From Bradysia coprophila (Eukaryota > Arthropoda > Insecta > Diptera > Sciaridae): a DNA stretch of 64,000 bases. The stretch's first letter is position 1, and the number at the start of each line of letters is the position of its first letter. The stretch spans positions 558,001 to 622,000 of the forward strand of contig NW_023503598.1 in the NCBI RefSeq assembly GCF_014529535.1. The letters run 5' to 3'. Of the stretch, positions 57,491 through 64,000 are shown piece by piece. Under the pieces are notes generated by a model. The model was not told where the DNA came from. It did not search any database and saw only the letters and a list, made by a program, of their open reading frames with translations. Made by a program: the position numbers and the translations under genes.

Positions 57491-58511
57491 ATTGTTCGTA
57501 CGGTTTTTTCTAATAAGCATGATTAGTCACTGCTCGCTCATTGAGATCTATTGGCCGTAAGGTCTCACAAAAATTGGAATCAAAACATCGATTTCTCATT
57601 GCAATACGCTCCCCTTGACAGAAAAATCAAAGTTACTTGAAAAACATACAGTAGCACCATCTATCAGTAAGGGAAATCTTTTTTTGTCAGCAAAATTATT
57701 CTTTTTTTGCAGCAAAATTATTTTTTTTATCAGCAAATTTATTCTTTTAGTTCAGCAAATTTATTGCTATTGTGACCAAATTTAATTCTTCGTCTGCAAA
57801 TTTATTTTTTTGAAGCAGCAAATTTAATCTTATTTTGTCAGCACATTTATTTTTTTGCAATCTGCAAAATTAAATATTTTTTTAGCTATTTTTTAGCAGC
57901 AAATTTATTTATTTCTATCAGCAAAGTTAATACTTTTGTCAACAAATTTATTTATTCGTCATCAGCAAAATTAATTGTTTATTTTAGCTATTTTTTAACA
58001 GCAATTCTATTGATTTGCAACAGCAAATTTATTCTACTTTTGTCAGCAGATTTATTTCTTGTCATAAGCAAAATTAATTGTTTATTTTAGCTATTTTTTA
58101 TCTATTTTTGGTGAAATGGATTTTCATATATGCTTTTCGTCACTAGTGGTGAAATGGACACCAAAACCCAATGCTTATCGAGCAACACCTCTAACCATTC
58201 GGCTATTGAGATATATAATCGCAGTGTAACAATTTTCAAAAGTTCATTTTTCGCAGCTGGTTGCAGAAAACGTTGTATGCAACACGTTGTGAAAGTGGTA
58301 GTTTTTGTCACATGCTTCGCTCGCTTCGCACGTTTGATAACATTACATCTAGTGACACAAGCTACCACTTTTCGCAACTAGCTGCAGAAATTACTATTTC
58401 ACGTCTTACGTCAACGTAAATAGTTATTGACACTACACGAACAATTCATTTCTTTTTACAAAATGGATACCAATTTTCATTGCACTTAAAAAGCGTTTTA
58501 ACACGCCGAGC

Positions 58512-58580
58512 GATCCGGCCCATTGCCCCGGAGCGAAGCGGAGGGCCGCAATGCGAGCCGGGCGCCGGAACGGTGTCGGT
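58512..58580. repeat. GC-rich palindromic island
   Basis: Contains CATTGCCCCGGAGCGAAGCG and its partial complement AGGGCCGCAATG, in sharp contrast to the AT-rich surroundings. The apex is GAGCGAAGCGGAG. The word ACACGCCGAGC recurs at 58660. Confidence 0.6.
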
Positions 58581-58762
58581 AACTTAGGAGTTAATTTTTT
58601 TTCTCTCGCATCGTCTAATAATTAGTCTGTGTAATTCATTGCCCATAAAGAGCGTTCTAACACGCCGAGCCATCCGTAAACTTAGTTAAAGTGAAATTAT
58701 TATGAAAGGTGTGCATCCTAGAAATTACGCATAGCGAAATTACGAAGCCCCATTCAAATCGA

Positions 58763-58858
58763 GGGATAAATGCTTTTTTAGGCACTAGGTGTGTAGATTG
58801 TCACTCGATACCGCAGGTCGAGCGTGACAATACACATCGTGTGCCTAAAAGATCTATC
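58763..58858. repeat. Hairpin inside the foldback element
   Basis: GATAAATGCTTTTTTAGGCAC and GTGCCTAAAAGATCTATC pair, followed by TGTGTAGATTGTCAC and GTGACAATACACA, around a loop with CGATACCGCAGGTCG. Confidence 0.7.
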
Positions 58859-59892
58859 ACCGAGTTGTGTACAACGTTTTTCACAATAAAGGCAACGGAG
58901 AGTTCTACTTTTCGTCGCTTGTTGAGTTGACGTTTTCGTGTTAGTGGTATTAGTGATATAATTTTATATGTCCTACTGCGGGACATATGCTGATTGAAGA
59001 TAGTAATTTTCCTACTTATAAAAAAATAAATTTGCAATTGAAACACTAATAAATTTGCTGACAAAAAGCAATAACTTCGAGGTATTAATTTTTCTGTTCG
59101 AAGGCATTAAAAGTGCATATTACAAAACAATAAATTTGCCTACTACAAAGTAATAAATTTGCTGCCAGGGATTTGCTGCAAAAGAATTGTTTTTGCTGCT
59201 TAAAGTCAGTAATATTGCTGCTCAGAAAGCAATAAATATGCTGTTCGAGTACTAATAAGTTTGCTGAAAATAAGACTAATTTTGCTGATACAAAACACTA
59301 AATTTGCTGATAAAAAAGATTAAATTTGCTGCTAAAAAAATAAATTTGCAGAAAAAAAGAATAAATTTGCTGATGAAATAAATAATTTTGCTACTAAAAG
59401 AATAAATTTGCTGACAAAAAAATAGATGCCCTATCAGTAATGATACGAACTCAGCTATATCAGTTTTCGAGTCGAAATGACTCTCAATGTAAAATTACAT
59501 TAACGGTTGTTCAGATTCCACCTTAATCAGTATAGGTCCTAATAAGTAATTAGTACAGAAGGCCCAAACGGAGATCTCCGTGCGCGTTCTAGCAACCTAA
59601 AAGACCGACACGAAGGCAGTGCTATCGCTGATTTTTGTGGTAGTGACGATAATAATTTCCACAATCTACTCGCCTTCGGCTCTTTCTGGAAACATCTCAC
59701 ACGCTAAAAAAGACTTTTAGTCCTAGGTATGTACGAAATGTACTATTTCGTTTAGAACAGGGGTGGTATTGCTTCAGCACTTCATCGAACAAAAAGTTTT
59801 GCCAATCTAGGTCTTGGTTCGTCGTGCATTTTTCCGACGGCCAACGATAGGTTTCTTGCGAAAAAGTCGATCTACTGACTTTTTACTTGCAT

Positions 59893-60212
59893 CATATATG
59901 GCGCACCGTAACGTTTTCCCATTGTCTGTCGGAGACGTACCTGCGACCAATTAGTGACGCAAATGCAGCCATACAGTCTGGATCACCGACATAAAGAAGA
60001 CGACGGTGTTCCTTTTCCTCCGGTTGTACATGTAGTGTATAGTTTCAAAGCCGATCTTTCAGAATTATATTTGTAACTGACGATAGCAGCTTCTGTAACT
60101 GTTTTTGAGATACTAATTCTGAAACACTTTGCACTTTACTTTTGCGGCGTTCTCTCCAACGAACTTCATCTTTTACTGGACTAAAAATACTTCCACAATT
60201 TATCATGATCAT
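59893..60212 (-). pseudogene. Coding-like relic with one in-frame stop
   Basis: From ATG at 60212 a frame runs SPVKDEVRWRERRKSKVQS and on to LKDRL, meets TGA (60047-60045), and continues in the same frame as VQPEEKEHRRLLYVGDPD, CMAAFASLIGRRYVSD, to a stop at 59893. About 105 codons with a single stop and balanced, charged composition look like a recently broken gene or a degenerate exon. Family unknown. It lies about 250 bp beyond the 3' end of the peptide gene. Confidence 0.45.
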
Positions 60213-60461
60213 TGCCTTACATTAAAAATTAGTTCAAACCTAAACAGCAACTGAAGTGCATTTCTGAGAAAAATTAACTACTTTCCCTTAGAGTAAATGA
60301 ATCTTGCAGAAACTATCGAAACTAACCGAATTTTCTTATAAATTCATAAAATTTATTCAAATAAAGCTTAATTCACATTTACATTCATGACAACATAAAT
60401 AACATTCGTCCAACACGGTCTGCGTTCTCTTCGTATCGTTAGAATCTTTTCTCTCTTTCCG

Positions 60462-60653
60462 TTACGCAAATCGACTACAATCACACCCTGAAGGTGCTCT
60501 GCAATCGTTTCGGTTCCTGATGACACATAGGTTGTAATGTCCACAGGAGACTGTGCAGCCTATATCAATCTTTCCCCAATCAATTGCATCGGCAACGGCA
60601 ATCATTGCAAAGGAGATCAACAGCACGGTTAAGATGATGCCACTGTATCTCAT
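60462..60653 (-). CDS. Small secreted six-cysteine peptide, copy 1
   Basis: 63 aa from ATG at 60653 (AAAATG context). The longer open frame begins at a TTG in the leader and is not used. A signal peptide of about 23 residues (IILTVLLISFAMIAVADA) precedes a ~40-residue mature peptide with cysteines spaced C-x3-C-x5-C-x7-C-x5-C-x-C. The C-x3-C and C-x-C elements recall insect defensin-type (cysteine-stabilised alpha-beta) peptides, but the order differs from classical defensins, so antimicrobial function is only a guess. The product is identical to copy 2. A TATA box and TCAGT initiator lie upstream and AATAAA downstream. Confidence 0.88.
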   Translation of the reverse strand: MRYSGIILTVLLISFAMIAVADAIDWGKIDIGCTVSCGHYNLCVIRNRNDCRAPSGCDCSRFA

Positions 60654-60724
60654 TTTGGAAGTTTTATTTTGGTTGATGAACAACTTGATTTTAGGTATTA
60701 TTAGCTGATGAAGCTGACGATTGT

Positions 60725-60760
60725 ACTGAATGTCTTCAATTAAGTTGATCGTCTTTTATA
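60725..60760 (-). promoter_or_regulatory. TATA box and initiator of peptide copy 1
   Basis: Minus-strand TATAAAA at 60760-60754 and TCAGT at 60729-60725, the same spacing as in copy 2. Confidence 0.75.
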
Positions 60761-60954
60761 CCGAATACATCAACGTAATGGGATGAGTATAAAGTGATGT
60801 GTATGCTTATACGTCATTGCACTAATATCACTGGGATTCACCTCGTCGGGGATGTTTTTCAGTCTTTTGTTTTTAATATTCGACTAGTCGTTTCTTATCT
60901 CTTAACTATCTAACTAAAAAACGACCATACAGTGCATTGACATCTATTTGTGCC

Positions 60955-62315
60955 GTCACCGGCACATGCTATTCGCAGTCAACTGCCAATTGACTCAATG
61001 TTGATACTATTCGCAGTTGACTGCGAATAGTCAATATTAATGCTATTCGCAGACTAATTGTGCCTTCACATTAGTCTGCGAATAACATTAATATTGACTG
61101 TTTTTAGAATTTGTGATTAAAGTTTTGTAAAGGGGCGCAAGAGTCTGTACAATCGCAGTTTGTAATAGGCAGCAAAAATCTGTAATGTCACAGTTTGTAA
61201 AAGGGATCAACAGTGTGTAATGTAAAAGGAATCAACATTCTGTAATAATACAATTCGTAAGATGGAGTGTTAATCTGTACTGTAAAAGGGATCAACAGTA
61301 TGCAATGTCACAGTTTGTGAATAGGAGCAACACTCTGTTATGTCAAAGTTTGTAAAAGGTATCGGCACTCAGTAACGTTACAGTTTGTAAAAGGAAGCGA
61401 CAGTATGTAATGTTACAGTTTATAAAAGGGAGTAACAGTCTGTAATGTCAAAGTTTGTAAAAGGGATCAACACTCTGTAATTTTACAGTTTGTAAAATGG
61501 ATCAACAGTCTGTAATTTCACAGTTTGTAAAAGAGATACACACTATGTAATGCTACCGTTTGTTATAGGGAGCAACACTCTGTTATGTCACAGTTCGTAA
61601 AAGGGATCAACACTCTGTGTTACAGTTTATAAAGTGGAGCGACAGTCTCTAATGTTACAGTTTGTAAAAGAGAGCGACAATCTGTAATGTTACAGTTTGT
61701 AAAAGAACGATGTTCTGTTATAATGGTGCAAGCCACTTTTTGTCTCATTTTCAAATTTGACAGCTGTACGGAAAAACGAGACAGAAGATATGTGTTGCTT
61801 GAACCCTTATAACAGAACATCGTTCAAAAGGGAGCGACAATCTGTAATGTTACCGTTTGATATAGGTAGAAGCACTTTGTAATGTCACAGTTTGTCAAAG
61901 GGATTAACAACCCGTAATGGTACAGTTGGTAAAAGGGATGATCAATCCCTAGTTATACAGTTTGTACATGTGACCAACAGTCTCCAAAGCTTATACAGTG
62001 GATAATCAGTTTCTTTCGTTACATTTGGCAATATATGTATACTTTACAAATTAGAGTACAATTCTCATTTTTTGACTGAACGAATTTTCTTTGTTTTAAT
62101 ATAAGTAACAAACCAACAATCTTCCCAACTTGCTCTACTTTTATTTTAGAAGATAATTTTAGTTATTTACAATTTTTCAAATAAGTAACTGCGAATAGCA
62201 TCAATATTGACTATTGGCAGTTGACTGCGAATAGCAACAAAATTGACTATTGGCAGTTGACTGCAAATAGCATTATTAATATTGACTATTTGCAGATGAC
62301 TGCGAATAGTCACTT
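60955..62315. repeat. Minisatellite with ACTGCGAATAG palindromic borders
   Basis: 61130-61990 is a degenerate array with a period of about 30-40 bp, based on CAGTTTGTAAAAGGGAGCAA and CAGTCTGTAATGT. It is bordered by clusters of CTATTCGCAG and CTGCGAATAG in both orientations (60965-61090 and 62185-62312). The whole may be one non-autonomous element lying between the two peptide genes. Confidence 0.75.
61705..61825. mobile_element. Small palindromic MITE inside the minisatellite
   Basis: The ends GAACGATGTTCTGTTATAA and TTATAACAGAACATCGTTC are perfect complements, interrupting the repeat array. Confidence 0.8.
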
Positions 62316-63059
62316 CGTTAGAACAAATCATTAGAAAACTTGATAAATATGTTGGTCTATTTGCCAATCTAGAAGAATGTAATATAGAAAAACGATCGTT
62401 TCCTTGTATCATTTCAGTTCGTATTTCATGCAAAATTTCTTTCTCATTATACAGTGGATCTCGATCTCCACGCGTGTGGCTTTCAATAAAAACCTTTATT
62501 AATTTTCATGAATCATTTAATTGCATCACAGTCTTAGACATCGGGTCGTCGTCGTCGTATAACCGTTATGTATAAAGCACTATATATTTACGTATTGATT
62601 TCGTGTTAGTCGATGTCGGTGCTTTCCCGTATATTTAAACAATGATATGAACATTGAACAAGAAAAGAATCTAAAACAGAAAGGCTTGAAATGAATGTCG
62701 TTCAACGACAAATTGTTGTAGGTAGATTTAGTTTACTATTTGTTTTCAAATTGATTCTGTAGTCATCGACGTTTTTTACTTCATTTGTTAAAAAATACCA
62801 TCAGTTGGTAAGGCGGTTAAAAATGGTGGTTCGAATTATTTTTGTCAATCGTTTACTTGATTTGAAGTATCTCAGACAGATTAACTCAACATCTTTTACA
62901 TCATTTGTTTAAACATATTATTTTCCTATGTGAAGCGGTGTTAGCTAACGCTGATCATTTGTCTTTGTCAACGTTGTCAATAACAGATGATAATAGCAGC
63001 CGTATTAAGATTAATACGCACCGCAAGACATTGTTTAGTTGGTATTGGAAAAACTTAAC
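62316..63059. other. Intergenic, no gene supported
   Basis: AT-rich, with a GTCGTCGTCGT run near 62547. No recognised feature; it leads into the promoter of peptide copy 2. Confidence 0.45.
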
Positions 63060-63165
63060 CAACATCCCCGGATAGGTGAATCCCAAAAAGCCTCGATGTT
63101 ATTTATATGACGTATGCATGCATACACATCACTTTATACTCATCCCATTACGTTGATGTAATCGG

Positions 63166-63201
63166 TATAAAAGACGATCAACTTAATTGAAGACATTCAG
63201 T
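63166..63201 (+). promoter_or_regulatory. TATA box and initiator of peptide copy 2
   Basis: TATAAAA at 63166-63172 and TCAGT at 63197-63201, about 30 bases apart, giving a leader of roughly 78 bases. Confidence 0.8.
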
Positions 63202-63276
63202 ACAATCGTCGGCTTCATCAGCTAATAATACAAACCTAAAATCAAGTTGTTCATCAACCAAAGTAAAACTTCCAAA

Positions 63277-63468
63277 ATGAGATACAGTGGCATCATCTTA
63301 ACCGTGTTGTTGATTTCCTTTGCAATGATTGCCGTTGCCGATGCAATTGATTGGGGAAAGATTGATATAGGCTGCACAGTCTCCTGTGGACATTACAATC
63401 TATGTGTCATCAGGAACCGAAACGATTGCAGAGCACCTTCAGGATGTGATTGCAGTCGATTTGCGTAA
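63277..63468 (+). CDS. Small secreted six-cysteine peptide, copy 2
   Basis: 63 aa, with a product identical to copy 1 (start at the ATG in AAAATG; signal peptide of about 23 residues; six cysteines in the mature part). It is the inverted partner of 60462-60653, in divergent orientation, 2.6 kb apart. The leader differs by a few bases (for example an AAT to AGT change), and the 3' untranslated region has a different segment after the stop. Identical peptides beside diverged flanks suggest recent duplication with selection or gene conversion. AATAAA follows near 63552. Confidence 0.88.
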   Translation: MRYSGIILTVLLISFAMIAVADAIDWGKIDIGCTVSCGHYNLCVIRNRNDCRAPSGCDCSRFA

Positions 63469-63600
63469 CGGAAAAGATTCAAAGAGGACGCTGGCCGTCG
63501 GATGGACGTTATTTATGTTGTGAATGGAAATGTGAATTAAGCTTTAATTTAATAAATTTGATGAATGTAATCCTATAAGAAAATTCGGTTTGTTTCAATT

Positions 63601-64000
63601 GACTCTTTTCAGAAACAGAACACGTATCGCCATAAAATCTATTATCTAATCTGTTACTTCTATTGTTGAAAATATCACCTAGTGTTTGATACAAAATCTT
63701 GTACTTCATTCGTTTTAATATACGTTTCACTATAGGAGAATGATGTTTAGAAACTAAGAAGAAATGTAAGGGAGTTGTCCCATATTTTAGTACATTCTGT
63801 CATAAAATTACTGCTGTCACTGCGCTTATTTTCATGTGAACCAACTTCATATGGTGGATATGGTGACATTTGTTCTGTAATGACACATGTGAAGTTAGTT
63901 CACATGAAAATAAGCCGCAGAGAATGAAGTACTATGAAAAAAATGTGGCGCTTCTACAGGCCAACTCATTTGTCCCATAGGAAAAGGTTGTTTCGAAATT
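63601..64000. other. Window end, with a palindromic MITE
   Basis: 63826-63920 has arms GCTTATTTTCATGTGAAC and GTTCACATGAAAATAAGC. No gene is supported before the window ends. Confidence 0.6.

Larger units (their letters stand above)
57671..59430. mobile_element. Foldback element with arms made of CAGCAAATTTATT repeats
   Basis: The left arm (57671 to about 58090) is an array of 15-20 bp units based on CAGCAAATTTATTTTTTT; the right arm (about 59030-59430) is the inverted array AAATAAATTTGCTG. The outer tips are GGGAAATCT and AGATGCC. A perfect 10-bp direct duplication, CTATCAGTAA, flanks it (57661-57670 and 59431-59440). Arms of tandem repeats plus 9-10 bp duplications resemble Drosophila foldback elements, which belong with Mutator-like transposons. 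The middle holds nested palindromes, including the GC-rich core at 58512-58580. Confidence 0.85.
57255..59737. mobile_element. Outer inverted repeats with CATACCTAGG ends
   Basis: The left end CATACCTAGGAC, then GACTAAAAGTCTTTTTTAGCG, is matched inverted at 59704-59737 (CGCTAAAAAAGACTTTTAGTC and CCTAGGTATG). A ~37 bp segment separates the two words on the left only. The foldback element at 57671-59430 and a tRNA-like sequence lie inside, so this may be an older host element. Confidence 0.5.
60296..60870 (-). repeat. Left arm of the inverted peptide-gene duplication
   Basis: Inverted copy of about 63060-63600, covering promoter, leader, coding region and 3' end. The coding parts give identical peptides; the 3' untranslated parts and far upstream parts differ by small indels. 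Confidence 0.85.

Noticed and set aside
61130..61990. CRISPR-like array
   Set aside because: Period and unit are degenerate, there are no unique spacers of constant length, and the context is an insect-like genome; it is a minisatellite.

Overview
The window reads as nuclear DNA of an AT-rich insect, most likely a dipteran and plausibly a fungus gnat (Sciaridae). This is inferred from introns mostly of 61-75 bp, TATA/TCAGT promoters of arthropod type, tRNA-derived SINEs, a single Cdk4/6 kinase, and a very dense load of short palindromic (foldback) elements. The organism call is inference. There are no operons, rRNA genes or CRISPR arrays.

Layout. 1-2079: AT-rich flank with small palindromes. 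2084-16431: one very large element with near-identical ~1.6 kb terminal inverted repeats bounded by TTAA on both sides. It carries a two-exon Mutator-like transposase/YqaJ gene (9782-13201), tRNA-like modules in the arms and nested repeats. About 16905-20108: an isopenicillin-N-synthase-like dioxygenase gene inside a second pair of inverted repeats, the left one split by a SINE-bearing unit that recurs at 20306-20880. 20.9-30.3 kb: MITEs plus a secreted leucine-rich-repeat protein gene (minus strand, 25231-26466). 30402-32007: a ~1.6 kb palindrome. 32-36.2 kb: stacked foldback repeats. 36804-37147: a spliced, secreted, cysteine-rich knottin-like gene between two direct repeats. 38375-39508: a two-exon C2H2 zinc-finger gene.

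42883-45500 (minus): a 5'-truncated phosphoglycerate-kinase-like gene whose last intron appears to have grown from 63 bp to 1690 bp through insertion of a hAT-like element with a perfect 8-bp target duplication; its last exon would add a novel C-terminal extension. 49234-53223: a complete eight-exon Cdk4/6 gene, 317 aa, with transposons in intron 7. 55842-57032 (minus): an unrecognised helical protein with an acidic, SUMO-interacting-like tail. 57671-59430: a foldback element whose arms are arrays of a short repeat, flanked by a perfect 10-bp target duplication. 60462-60653 and 63277-63468: two divergent (head-to-head) copies of one small secreted six-cysteine peptide gene in inverted arms, separated by a minisatellite.

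The genes are independent transcription units: cell cycle (Cdk4), a glycolysis-derived relic, transcription (zinc finger), secreted recognition or defence proteins (LRR protein, two peptide families), one possibly transferred oxygenase, and one transposon gene. The dominant theme is mobile DNA shaping genes: cargo between inverted repeats, an expanded intron, and inverted gene duplication.
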